This document shows positions 18,179 through 27,004 of a DNA stretch of 64,000 bases, in pieces. The notes under the pieces are model-generated. The model ran no database searches, was not told the DNA's origin, and was given only the letters and a program-made list of their open reading frames with translations. The translations under genes were made by a program, and so were the position numbers. This stretch comes from Hymenobacter cellulosilyticus (GTDB taxonomy: Bacteria; Bacteroidota; Bacteroidia; Cytophagales; Hymenobacteraceae): assembly GCF_022919215.1 (NCBI RefSeq), contig NZ_CP095046.1, positions 3,958,501 through 4,022,500 of the forward strand. The letters are read 5' to 3'. The stretch's first letter is position 1; the number at the start of each line of letters is the position of its first letter.

Positions 18179-20719
18179 TGCCGCACCCGTACTATCCCCG
18201 CCTTCCGCTGCGGATACTTCTGCTGAGCTTTTTGCTGCTGCTCCTGCTGACTCCGGCCGCCTGGGCGCAGTCGGGGCGCGGGTGCTGATTACTGGCACCG
18301 TGCTGGATGCCAGCGGGGCGGGGCTCGAACAAGTCAGCATCGGGGTGGAAGGCCAGCCCGGCGGCACCAACACCGACGACAAAGGGCGCTTTGCCTTGAA
18401 CGTGGTACGGCCCCTGAGCGGCAAGCCGCCCACGCTGGTGGCCCGCCGCCTGGGGTACCAGGCCCAGCGCCTCGTGCTCAACCTCGCCGATACCCGGGAC
18501 CTGACCATCACGCTGACCCTGGACCCGCGGGCCCTAAAGAACGTGACCGTGCGGGCCCGCAACGACGAGGCCAATACCAGTGAGCAGGTCAGCGTGATTC
18601 GCATTGACCCCCGCTCGGTCAAGGAGCTGCCCTCGGCCTTTGGCGACTTCAACAAGATCCTGACCACGCTGCCCGGGGTGGTGGCCAATAATGAGCTAAC
18701 GAGCACGTACACCGTGCGCGGCGGCAACTACGACGAAAACCTGGTGTACGTCAACGGCATTGAGGTATACCGCCCGTTTCTGGTGACCTCGGCCCAGCAG
18801 GAAGGCCTGAGCTTCGTGAACCCCGACCTGGTGGACCGCATCGAGTTTTCCTCCGGCGGCTGGCAGCCCAAGTTCGGCGACCGGCTTTCCTCCGTGCTTA
18901 GCATCGAGTACAAGAAGCCCCAGAAGTTTGCCGGTTCGGCTACGGGCAGCCTGGTGGGCGGTACCGTGCACGTGGAAGCCACTTCGCCCAACAAGCGCAT
19001 CAGCTACCTGGCTGGGATTCGCTACAAGAATGCCACCTACGTGCTTCGTTCCCTGAAGCAGCAGCAGGGCGGCTACAATCCCACGTTCTACGACGGACAG
19101 GCCTACATCAACGCCGCATTAGGACCCAAGGACAACCCCGACCGAACCAGCCTGGGCCTGCTGACCACGTTTGCCCACAATGATTTTCGCTTCAACCCCG
19201 AATCGGGTCAGGCTACCTTCAGTACGGCTACCAATCAGCTGACCCGCCTGTTCATTGCCTACGATGGCCGGGAGCGGATGCAGTACGATACCTACCAGGG
19301 CGGACTCAACCTGCGCCACAACTTTACCAGCAACCTGCAGGGCGAACTGCTGGCCGGGGCCATGCTGTCCCGGGAGTTTGAGTACCGCGACGTGGAAGCG
19401 GCCTACAGCTTTGCCGAAATCAACCGTGACCCCAACTCGGACGACTACAATAAGCCCGTGCGCCAGCGCGACGTGGGCTCCCGCTTCGACCATTCCCGCA
19501 ATAACCTGCTGGCCCGCGTGGCCACGCTCGAAGCCCGGGGCCGCTGGACGCCCGGCAGCCAGCACACCGTGCGCTGGGGCGTCAAGGTGGGCCGGGAGAA
19601 AATCGAGGACCAGCTCAACGAGTACAGCTTCGTGGACTCGGCCGACTTCGTGCCCGACTACCGCCGTACCCGTTTGGTGTCGAATCTGGACCTGAGCAGC
19701 ACCCGCACCCAGGGCTATGCCCAGCACACCATCGAGTTTGATACCCTGCGCACGCTCACCTACGGGGTGCGGGCCAACTATTGGTCGGTAAACCAGCAGC
19801 TGACCGTGAGCCCGCGCGTGCAGTACTCGATGATCAGCCGACGCCACCCGAATCTGTCGTTCAAGTTTGCTACCGGTTTGTATTACCAGCCTCCGTTTTA
19901 CCGGGAGCTGCGCGACCAGACCCGCGGCACCCAGGCCACGCCTCAGTCGGTAATGGTGCAGACGGCCACCCTGAATCCGGAGCTGCGGGCCCAACGCTCC
20001 CTGCATTTTATTGCCGGCAACGAGCTGCGCTTCCGCCAGTGGGACCGGCCCTTCGTGTTTACCGGGGAGCTCTACTATAAGTACCTAACCGACGTGATTC
20101 CCTACGACCTGGACAACGTGCGGCTACGCTACTTTGCCAAGAACAACGCTACGGCTTACGCCGCCGGCCTGGATACGCGTATCAGCGGGGAGTTCGTGAA
20201 AGGGGTAGAATCCTGGTTTAGCATGGGTGTGCTGACCACCCGCGAAAATATTGTGGGCGACTCCCTGACCCAGCTTAACGCCCAGGGCGACACGATTAGC
20301 CGCACGGCGCAGGGCTACATCCGCCGGCCTTCCGACCAGCGCCTGAACTTCGGTATCTTCTTCCAGGATCAGCTGCCGGGCAATCCGTCGGTGAAGGGCT
20401 ACGTGAACTTCGTGTTTGGCAGCGGCCTGCCCTTTAGCCCGCCGGCCCTGCCCGAGGAGCGGGGCACGACCAAGCTCACCCGCTCTTATAAGCGCGTCGA
20501 TCTGGGCTTCTCTAAGGTTTTGTCGCTCAATAATACCGGGGAAACCCGCCGCCCGGCCAGCTGGAAAGCTTATGGCTGGGCCTGGAGGTGCTCAACGTGC
20601 TAGCGGCTAATAACGTGGCCGGCTACAGCTACGTGCAGGACGTGAGCGGCCGTACCTACGCCGTGCCCAACTACCTCTCGCAGCGCGTGGTGAACCTGCG
20701 CGTTATTGCCCGGTTTTAG
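18178..20719 (+). CDS. TonB-dependent receptor with carboxypeptidase-like N-domain, two frameshifts
   Basis: The ATG at 18178 overlaps the rpe stop and starts a signal peptide (LRILLLSFLLLLLLTPAAWA). A CarboxypepD-regulatory-like domain follows (TGTVLDASGAGLEQVSI to DLTITLTLDPRAL), then a plug domain (VRGGNYDENLVYVNGIEVYR, FSSGGWQPKFGDRLSSVLSI) and a long barrel ending in RVIARF. One G is missing at 18273-18276 just after the signal peptide and one near 20552-20556 close to the end; the corrected length is 847 residues. It would use the ExbB/ExbD/TonB motor for uptake. Ligand unknown, and no SusD partner is adjacent. Confidence 0.88.
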
Positions 20720-20764
20720 AGCACAGAACGCAGACCAGCATATTGCTCAATTTGAGCTATTATG

Positions 20765-20809
20765 AACCAGAAAGGCCCGTCAGATTGAATCTGACGGGCC
20801 TTTCTGGTT
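20765..20809. terminator. Bidirectional terminator, perfect 22-bp stem
   Basis: A 22-base arm (20765-20786) and its exact complement (20788-20809) lie between convergent genes, with A and T stretches on both flanks. It is unusually long for a terminator. Confidence 0.85.
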
Positions 20810-20852
20810 TAACGTGTCTCAGTTCTGAGTTCTAGTCTCTAAGCTCTTACCC

Positions 20853-21796
20853 CTAATAGGCCTTGCTCTGCCACTCGGTCAGGGTGATGCGCATGGTGGG
20901 TTGCCGCTGTTTAAAGTCTGGGTCTTCCTTTTCCCCGAGCTTCAGGGCCCGCCGGCCGTAGACGATGGCCGTGCCGTAGTCCTGCTTGGAGGCCAGGAGC
21001 CGGGCCTTGATCCAGGTGTTGGTGTAGGCTTCCTTCAGGCGCAGCGACTCGTTGATGTACTGCAGGGCCAGTTCTGCCTGAATGTTATTTTGCACTAAGT
21101 AGTCGGCGGCCTGGGCCAGCAGCTGCCAGTTCTCGGGATTCGCCGCCAGCACTTTCTGAATGCCCGCTACAACCTTGGTGTGGACATCCGTTTCGATGAG
21201 CATACTCACCGTGCGCTTTTCCCAGGACAGGTTCAGGCGGCCACTGCCGGGCTTCACCTCCGAAAACCAGTATACTAGGTTTTCGTGCATGGGCCCCGAC
21301 TCGGGCACGGCTGGCAGGCGGATCTGGTCGGCGCGTGGGTCGTAGCCCTCGGTGCCCCAGTGGTTGATAACGCGGTTGAGAATCAACTCCCAGTCCTGGT
21401 CGGCTTTGGGCAGCACGTAGAAAGAATACTTTCCCGCCGGCACGGCCTGCCCGTTGAGCATAACCGGGTCGGAGAAGGTGATAATTGTGTTTTCATTGGC
21501 CCCGGCCCGCCATACTTGCCCATACGGCACTAGTTGACCCCAAACGGCCCGGCCCCGCACGGCGGGCGTGTGGTAGTCGACCGTCACGTCGCTCAGGCCA
21601 ATGGTTTGCAGTACCTGAGCGCGGGGCTGGCCTGGGGCAAGGGCAGCTCGGGCGCCTTGGGCAGTTTCTCCGGGGTGGGTGCCGTCAGCACAGTGGAATC
21701 GGCCAGCTGGGCCTGAGCCGCAGAAGCAGTTCCGGCCAGGGCCAGTACCAGGCCCAGGCGACGGGTAAAGCAAAGCAATGAAGAGCGAGAAATCAT
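20853..21796 (-). CDS. Secreted DUF2911 protein with TPR-like tail, one frameshift
   Basis: Starts at ATG 21796 with a signal peptide (LGLVLALAGTASAAQAQ). The DUF2911 domain spans about residues 65-200 and includes VDYHTPAVRGRAVWGQLVPY, WRAGANENTIITF and AGKYSFYVLP. A helical TPR-like segment follows to residue 314. DUF2911 is a beta-rich family of unknown function common in Bacteroidota. One base is missing in the run at 21623-21626, which joins the signal peptide to the rest. It is divergent from the his operon. Confidence 0.8.
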
Positions 21797-21930
21797 AAGC
21801 AGCAATAGGTGGGAGCGCAGGGGGCAACAGCAGTGAACCAACGAGTCCGAAACAATGATGCCAAAAACGCGGTTGGCTCAGGTAGGAAACCACAAAGGTC
21901 AGGGTTCCGAATATTTTTTGCTTGAATAAT

Positions 21931-21960
21931 TTTGTTTCGACCCGGCCGCGTGTACTTTTG
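21931..21960 (+). promoter_or_regulatory. Promoter of the his operon, TTTG-N18-TACTTTTG
   Basis: TTTG at 21931-21934 and TACTTTTG at 21953-21960 fit the Bacteroidota -33/-7 promoter. Transcription would start near 21966, about a dozen bases before the leader-peptide ATG and about 340 bases before hisG. Confidence 0.7.
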
Positions 21961-21977
21961 CCCAGCAATTCGCCTTT

Positions 21978-22094
21978 ATGCCCTTCGCCGCGCTTTTCCT
22001 GTGCACCCTCAGCTCCCAGGCCGCCCACTCGGGTCAGGCTACTGGCTGGCTGCGCGCGGCGCATCATCATCTGCACGGGCACCATTCCTCTTAA
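21978..22094 (+). CDS. hisL: His operon leader peptide (38 aa) with His-rich end
   Basis: ATG at 21978 opens a 38-codon frame ending at TAA 22092-22094. Its last ten residues are HHHLHGHHSS: six His codons in eight, at 22062-22085, right before the stop. A seventh His lies at codon 17. It follows a good promoter and precedes hisG, the geometry of the classical hisL leader, where ribosome stalling at His codons reports low His-tRNA. No Shine-Dalgarno is visible, as is usual in Bacteroidota. The rest of the peptide (MPFAALFLCTLSSQAAHSGQ) has no evident meaning. The symbol is by analogy. An overlapping frame from 21922 starts ahead of the promoter box and is not credible. Confidence 0.75.
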   Translation: MPFAALFLCTLSSQAAHSGQATGWLRAAHHHLHGHHSS

Positions 22095-22305
22095 GAGAGG
22101 AACTATACAAGCATATTGACCCCGTGGGGCACTTTGTATTCTCAAGTGCCTGGCCGCCCCGAAAAGGCCGCCCCGCCCGCTATTGCCGTTTCCCTACGAG
22201 CCGCCGGCGTTTTTCCCTTCTCTTCGTATCACTTCGCGTATTGGCGCACCTTCGGCTCTTGGGGCCGGCCTGGTCTCGTCAGTTTTCTTCCCAATCCAAT
22301 TCCCT
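22087..22305 (+). promoter_or_regulatory. Attenuator region between leader peptide and hisG
   Basis: A hairpin sits on the leader stop codon (CCTCT 22087-22091 with AGAGG 22096-22100). A stronger one is GGCACTT 22128-22134 with AAGTGCC 22144-22150, extendable by GG with CC bases further on. GGGCAC occurs twice, inside the His codons (22077-22082) and at 22127-22132, and both can pair with GTGCC at 22146-22150, so two structures compete. A T5 tract lies at 22210-22214 after GC-rich sequence, but I find no simple stem directly before it. The terminator half of the switch is therefore not proven by eye. Confidence 0.55.
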
Positions 22306-23157
22306 ATGATTCGTCTGGCCATTCAGAAATCGGGCCGCCTGAGCGAGGATTCGCTCAACCTCATTCGTGAGTGCGGTATTTCCTTCCTCAGCAGCTCCTA
22401 TAAGCTCAAGACCGAAGCCACTAACTTTCCCCTGGAAATTCTATTTCTGCGCGACGACGACATTCCCGGCTACGTGCAGGACGGCGTGGCCGACCTGGGC
22501 ATTGTGGGCCAGAACGTGCTGGTCGAAGCCGGTTTCCCCGATCTGGAAGTAGAAAAGCTGGGTTTCAGCAAGTGCCGCCTCTCGCTAGCCATTCTGCGCT
22601 CGGAAGCTTACAACTCGGTGGCCGACCTGCAGGGTAAGAACATTGCTACCTCGTATCCCCAGATTCTGGGCCGCTACCTGGCCGGCGAAGGCGTGCAGGC
22701 CAACCTGCACACGATTAGCGGCTCGGTGGAAATTGCCCCCAGCATCGGCCTGGCCGACGCCATCTGCGACATTGTTTCTTCGGGCTCCACGCTGCTGGGC
22801 AATGGCCTGCGCGAAGTAGAAACCGTGTTTCGCTCCGAAGCCGTGCTTATTGCCAACCAGCAGCTGACGGCCGAAAAGCAGGAATTGCTGGAGCAGTTGC
22901 AGTTCCGGATGCAGTCGGTGCGCCGGGCCCGACGCAACAAGTACATTCTGCTCAATGCCCCCGTCGCCTCCCTGGACGCGGTAAAGGCCCTGCTGCCGGG
23001 CATCAAGTCGCCTACGGTGACGCCCCTGGCCGAAGAAGGCTGGGTGTCGGTGCAGTCGGTGGTGAATGAGGACGACTTCTGGCACATCACCGGGCAGCTC
23101 AAGGCCGTCGGTGCCGAAGGCATCCTGGTGCTGCCCATCGAAAAGATGATTGCCTAG
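22306..23157 (+). CDS. hisG: ATP phosphoribosyltransferase, long form
   Basis: Catalyses the first step of histidine synthesis, joining ATP and PRPP. The ATG at 22306 gives MIRLAIQKSGRLSEDSLNLI, the usual start. Catalytic domain motifs include DLGIVGQNVL and the PRPP loop SGSVEIAPSIGLADAICDIVSSGSTL at about residues 143-168. At 283 residues it is the long form with a C-terminal ACT-like regulatory domain (about 210-283, SPTVTPLAEEGWVSVQSVV), so histidine feedback is expected and no HisZ is needed. First structural gene after the leader. The earlier in-frame ATG at 22183 lies in the attenuator and is not used. Confidence 0.96.
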   Translation: MIRLAIQKSGRLSEDSLNLIRECGISFLSSSYKLKTEATNFPLEILFLRDDDIPGYVQDGVADLGIVGQNVLVEAGFPDLEVEKLGFSKCRLSLAILRSEAYNSVADLQGKNIATSYPQILGRYLAGEGVQANLHTISGSVEIAPSIGLADAICDIVSSGSTLLGNGLREVETVFRSEAVLIANQQLTAEKQELLEQLQFRMQSVRRARRNKYILLNAPVASLDAVKALLPGIKSPTVTPLAEEGWVSVQSVVNEDDFWHITGQLKAVGAEGILVLPIEKMIA

Positions 23158-23311
23158 GTAATGTGCTGATGTGCGAAGGTGGGGAATGTGTTAATGGTTC
23201 GTCGAACGAAGCAAGCATGAGCACCTGAGCACATTTCCACTTGAGCACATTCCTTAAAGCATTAGCACATTCTGCCACATTAGCACACTAGCACACTAGC
23301 ACATTAGCATC
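23158..23311. repeat. hisG-hisD spacer: inverted element of iterated TTAGCACA-type units
   Basis: The left part (23158-23195) carries ATGTGCTGATGTGC and AATGTGTTAATGG units. The right part (23220-23311) is a chain of complementary units (GAGCACATT, TTAGCACATT, TTAGCACACTAGCACACTAG). The centre has GGTTCGTCGAACGAAGC. The architecture equals that of the GTGA elements at 7513 and 55263, but the unit sequence is different. Confidence 0.7.
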
Positions 23312-24607
23312 ATGCAAGTATTTCACTATCCCGGTCAGGAGGAATGGGCCGCCCTGCAGCAGCGACCGGCCGCGGGTGAAGCCCGTCAGGTAGAGGAGCG
23401 GGTCCGCCAGATTTTCGACGACGTGCGCCAGCGCGGGGATGAGGCCCTGCGCCACTACGCCCAGGAGCTGGACGGAGCCACGCTCACCGATTTGCGGGTG
23501 TCGCCCGAGGAAGCTACGGCCGCCGTAGCTCAGGTGCCCGCTGAACTGCAAACCGCCATTCGCCAGGCCCACGCCAACCTGTGGAAGTTTCACCTGACCC
23601 AGCGCGAAGAAGTAGTGCGGGTGGAAACCATGCCGGGCGTGACCTGCTGGCGCAAGTCGGTGCCGGTGCAGCGCGTGGGCCTGTATATTCCCGGGGGCAC
23701 GGCGCCGCTGTTTAGCACCCTGCTGATGCTGGGCGTACCGGCCCGCCTGGCCGGCTGCCCGGAGGTGGTGCTGTGTACGCCGCCCCAGAAAGACGGCTCG
23801 GTGAATCCGGTGATTCTGTTTGCCGCCCAGCTGCTGGGCATCAGTACGATTATTAAAGCCGGCGGGGCCCAGGCCGTGGCCGCCCTGGCCGGCGGCACGG
23901 AAAGCGTCCCGGCCGTGGATAAAATCTTCGGGCCCGGCAACCGCTACGTAACGGCTGCCAAGCAGCTGGCCGCCCAGCGCGGCGTGGCTATTGACTTGCC
24001 CGCCGGCCCCTCGGAAGTGCTGGTTATTGCCGACAAAACGGCCAACCCCGCCTTCGTGGCGGCCGACCTGCTTAGCCAAGCCGAGCACGGCCCCGATTCC
24101 CAGGTGGTCTTGCTGACGGATTCGCTGGAGCTGCTGCCCCTGGTCACCGAGCAGGTAGAGCGGCAGCTGGCCGAGCTGCCCCGCCGGGAAGTAGCCGCCC
24201 TGGCCTTGCGCGAAAGCCGGGCCGTGCTGCTGCGCACGCCCGAGGAAATGCTGTTCTTCTCGAACCAATATGCCCCCGAGCACCTGATTCTGGCCGTGCG
24301 CAACGCCGAGGAATACGCCGAAGGCGTAACCAGCGCCGGCTCGGTGTTTTTGGGCCACCTGACGCCCGAAGCCGCCGGCGACTATGCCTCGGGTACCAAC
24401 CACACCCTGCCCACCGGCGGCTACGCCCGCAACTACAGCGGGGTGTCCCTGGATTCTTTCTTGAAGAAAATCACCTTCCAGCGCATCACCGCCGAAGGAC
24501 TGCACAACGTGGGGCCGGTGGTCGAAACCATGGCCGAAGCCGAGGGCCTGCGTGCCCACGCCCGGGCCGTGTCCCTGCGCTTGGAAAGCCTAAGCACCGA
24601 AGCCTAA
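23312..24607 (+). CDS. hisD: Histidinol dehydrogenase
   Basis: 431 residues; oxidises L-histidinol twice with NAD to L-histidine, zinc-dependent. Motifs: PVQRVGLYIPGGTAPLFSTL, KAGGAQAVAALAGGT, KIFGPGNRYVTAAK, DLPAGPSEVLV, QAEHGPDSQ (zinc ligands Gln and His) and NHTLPTGGYAR (catalytic His). The frame is intact. Separated from hisG by the iterated-unit element, from hisC by 62 bases. Confidence 0.97.
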   Translation: MQVFHYPGQEEWAALQQRPAAGEARQVEERVRQIFDDVRQRGDEALRHYAQELDGATLTDLRVSPEEATAAVAQVPAELQTAIRQAHANLWKFHLTQREEVVRVETMPGVTCWRKSVPVQRVGLYIPGGTAPLFSTLLMLGVPARLAGCPEVVLCTPPQKDGSVNPVILFAAQLLGISTIIKAGGAQAVAALAGGTESVPAVDKIFGPGNRYVTAAKQLAAQRGVAIDLPAGPSEVLVIADKTANPAFVAADLLSQAEHGPDSQVVLLTDSLELLPLVTEQVERQLAELPRREVAALALRESRAVLLRTPEEMLFFSNQYAPEHLILAVRNAEEYAEGVTSAGSVFLGHLTPEAAGDYASGTNHTLPTGGYARNYSGVSLDSFLKKITFQRITAEGLHNVGPVVETMAEAEGLRAHARAVSLRLESLSTEA

Positions 24608-24669
24608 GTTATTTCTCATTCCGGCCGGAACCCCTGTAAAGCGGGTTCCGGCCGCCAACTCTGCGGTTC

Positions 24670-25725
24670 ATGTTTGAGCTCGAAACCCTTATCCGGCCCA
24701 ATATCCGGGCCATGCAGCCGTACTCCTCGGCCCGCGACGAATTTCAGGGCGAAGCCCGCGTGATGCTCGATGCCAACGAAAACAGCCTGGGCAGCGCCGG
24801 CCCCGAGCTGTTCAACCGTTACCCCGACCCCCAGCAGCGGGCCGTGAAATCCGAGCTGGCCAAGCTCAAAAGAGTGGAGCCCGCCCAAATATTCCTGGGC
24901 AACGGCTCCGACGAGGCCATCGACTTGCTGGTGCGCCTGACCTGCACGCCGGGCCTGGACCGGATACTGATTCTGCCGCCCACCTACGGCATGTACGAAG
25001 TGGCAGCCAACCTCAACGACGTGCGCTTGGAGCGGGTGCCCCTCACGGCCGACTTCCAACTGTCGGCCGACGCGGTAGCGCAAATTATTGCCTCCGACGC
25101 CAAGCTGGTTTTCGTCTGCTCCCCCAACAACCCGACGGGCAACCTGTTGCACGCCGAAGCCGTGGAGCAAGTGCTGCGCGGCTTCCGCGGGCTGGTGGTC
25201 GTAGACGAAGCCTACGCCGACTTTGCCGCCGCCCCGAGCTGGACGACCCGCCTGGCGGAGTTTCCCAACCTGGTGGTGCTGCAAACCTTCTCCAAGGCCT
25301 GGGGCCTGGCCGGCTTGCGCCTGGGTATGGCCTTTGCCTCGCCCGCCATTATTGGCTACCTCAACAAGATCAAGCCGCCCTATAACGTGTCGGAAGCCAC
25401 CCAGCAGCACGCCCTGGCGGCTCTGGCCGATGCGCCCCACTTTGAGCAGATGCGCCAGGACTTACTGGCTGGCCAGAAGTGGCTGCAGCAGCAACTACCG
25501 GGTATTGGTATCGTCGAGCAGGTTTTTCCCTCGGATGCTAACTTCCTGCTGGTCCGCTTCCGCCCGGATGCCACGGCCGTGTACGACTACCTGTTGGGCA
25601 AGGGCGTTGTGGTCCGCAACCGCACGACCCAGCCCGGCTGCGCCGGCACGCTCCGCCTGACGGTGGGCACCCCGGCCGAGAATGAGCAGCTGGTAGCCGC
25701 TCTGCGGGATTATTCCGCCGTCTGA
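24670..25725 (+). CDS. hisC: Histidinol-phosphate aminotransferase
   Basis: 351 residues, fold-type I PLP enzyme. Start MFELETLIRPNIRAMQPYSS. Motifs: LDANENSLG, GNGSDEAIDLLVR, SPNNPTGNLL, VVDEAYADF, the PLP lysine in TFSKAWGLAGLRLG, and RVTVG-like LRLTVGTPAEN at the end. It transfers an amino group from glutamate to imidazole-acetol phosphate. The P-loop kinase gene begins 10 bases after its stop. Confidence 0.96.
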   Translation: MFELETLIRPNIRAMQPYSSARDEFQGEARVMLDANENSLGSAGPELFNRYPDPQQRAVKSELAKLKRVEPAQIFLGNGSDEAIDLLVRLTCTPGLDRILILPPTYGMYEVAANLNDVRLERVPLTADFQLSADAVAQIIASDAKLVFVCSPNNPTGNLLHAEAVEQVLRGFRGLVVVDEAYADFAAAPSWTTRLAEFPNLVVLQTFSKAWGLAGLRLGMAFASPAIIGYLNKIKPPYNVSEATQQHALAALADAPHFEQMRQDLLAGQKWLQQQLPGIGIVEQVFPSDANFLLVRFRPDATAVYDYLLGKGVVVRNRTTQPGCAGTLRLTVGTPAENEQLVAALRDYSAV

Positions 25726-25735
25726 GTAAGTCGCC

Positions 25736-26185
25736 ATGCAGCTCATCGTTTTCTGCGGAATTCAGGCCACGGGTAAATCCACCTTTTACCAGCAGCACTT
25801 CTTCCATTCCCACGTCCGCATTAGCCTGGATTTGCTGCGGACCCGGAACCGGGAGCAGCGGCTGCTGCAGCTGTGCCTGGAAACGCAGATGCGGTGCGTC
25901 ATCGACAATACCAACCCAACCCGGGCCGAGCGGGCCCGCTACATCGAGCCGGCCCGGCAAGCGGGTTTCTCCATTACGGGGTACTTCTTTCAGGCTCCGA
26001 TAACGGAGGCTCTGGTACGCAATCAGCAGCGCCCCGCCGAGCGGCAGGTGCCCGAGGTTGGACTGCGGGCTACCCGCAACCGGCTGGAGCTGCCCCGCTA
26101 CGCCGAGGGCTTCGACGCGCTGTACTTCGTGCGGCCGGCAGTTAACCATACGTTCGATATTAGCCCCTGGCAAGATGAAGTTTGA
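25736..26185 (+). CDS. Polynucleotide-kinase-like P-loop protein inside the his operon
   Basis: 149 residues, a single kinase domain. Walker A is GIQATGKS (residues 8-15), followed by ISLDLLRTRN, a conserved Asp and Arg pair, and the segment CVIDNTNPTRAERARY, whose DNTNPT...R pattern is typical of the kinase domain of T4 Pnk/PNKP-type 5'-hydroxyl kinases. The lid contains NQQRPAERQVP with Arg residues. The start codon is 10 bases after hisC and the stop overlaps the next gene by 11 bases, so it is tightly paired with the Thg1-like gene. A role in phosphorylating 5' ends of damaged tRNA is inference; a small-molecule kinase is possible. Confidence 0.75.
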   Translation: MQLIVFCGIQATGKSTFYQQHFFHSHVRISLDLLRTRNREQRLLQLCLETQMRCVIDNTNPTRAERARYIEPARQAGFSITGYFFQAPITEALVRNQQRPAERQVPEVGLRATRNRLELPRYAEGFDALYFVRPAVNHTFDISPWQDEV

Positions 26186-26936
26186 TGAGCTCGACGCCCG
26201 CCTGCGCGTTTTCGAAACGGCCCACGACCATTGCGCCCTGCCCGGGCTCTACCTGGTGGCCCGCCTCGACGGCCGCGGCTTTACCCGGCTGACCAAGGAA
26301 GTACATGCCTTTGAAGCACCCTTCGATGAGCAGATGCGGGACCTGATGACCCATACAACCCGGCAGCTGCTGACTTCGGGCTTCCGGATGGTGTACGGCT
26401 ACACCCAGAGCGACGAAATTTCTTTGCTGCTCCACCCCGAGGAAAATTCCTTCGGCCGCAAGCTGCGCAAGTACACCTCCCTGCTGGCCGGGGAAGCCTC
26501 CGCGGCTTTTTCCCTGGCCCTGGGCAGTCCCGGGATATTCGACTGCCGTATTTCCCAGCTGCCCCGCCTGTCGGACGTCCTCGATTATTTCCGTTGGCGC
26601 CAGGAAGATGCCGGCCGCAATTCCCTGAACGCGCATTGCTACTGGCTGCTGCGCAAGCAGGGGCGTTCCGTAGCCGAAGCCACGGCCCAGGTTAAGGGGC
26701 TGCGCCTGGCCGCCAAGCACGACTTGCTGTTCAGCGCGGGTATTAACTTTAACGAGTTGCCGAGCTGGCAAAAGCGCGGCGTGGGCTTGTACTGGCAGGA
26801 GTATAAAAAGCCGGGGTTCAACCCCGTTAGCCAGCAGTCGGTCGAAACTAGTCGCCGGCAGCTTGTTCTAAATACCGAGTTGCCCCTGGGTGAAGAATAT
26901 ACTAGCCTGCTCCAAACCTTACTGGCCGAAGCCTAA
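26175..26936 (+). CDS. Thg1-like tRNA(His) guanylyltransferase / 3'-5' RNA polymerase
   Basis: 253 residues from ATG 26175. The reverse-polymerase palm domain is clear: YLVARLDGRGFTRLTKE with metal-binding Asp32, and YTQSDEISLLLH with Asp80-Glu81, the two carboxylates of the Thg1 catalytic site. The segment FRWRQEDAGRNSLNAHCYWLL corresponds to the HINNLYNT nucleotide-binding region in its bacterial Thg1-like variant. Thg1 adds G-1 to tRNA-His in eukaryotes; bacterial Thg1-like proteins repair 5'-truncated tRNAs by templated 3'-5' addition. Bacterial tRNA-His genes normally encode G-1, so repair is more likely here. Its place within the his operon, overlapping a Pnk-like kinase gene, is striking. 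Confidence 0.88.
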   Translation: MKFDELDARLRVFETAHDHCALPGLYLVARLDGRGFTRLTKEVHAFEAPFDEQMRDLMTHTTRQLLTSGFRMVYGYTQSDEISLLLHPEENSFGRKLRKYTSLLAGEASAAFSLALGSPGIFDCRISQLPRLSDVLDYFRWRQEDAGRNSLNAHCYWLLRKQGRSVAEATAQVKGLRLAAKHDLLFSAGINFNELPSWQKRGVGLYWQEYKKPGFNPVSQQSVETSRRQLVLNTELPLGEEYTSLLQTLLAEA

Positions 26937-27004
26937 CGGCCAACCCAACCTAAACCTTCTTTTCACGCACTTCTCCGCCAAGCACAGGCTTCCGATTTTA
27001 TACC

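Noticed and set aside
21922..22119. 65-codon frame overlapping the his leader peptide
   Set aside because: Starts upstream of the -7 box, and reads the CAT-rich stretch as Ile; the other frame gives the meaningful His run.
20853..22145. Extended start for the DUF2911 protein
   Set aside because: The extension would run through the divergent his promoter; a signal peptide in the neighbouring frame plus one missing base explains the true start at 21796.
23158..23311. CRISPR-like array
   Set aside because: Units are 8-11 bases, adjoining and inverted around a centre, with no unique spacers of constant length and no cas genes.
23288..24559. Long minus-strand frame over hisD
   Set aside because: Antisense of intact hisD; composition typical of shadow frames.
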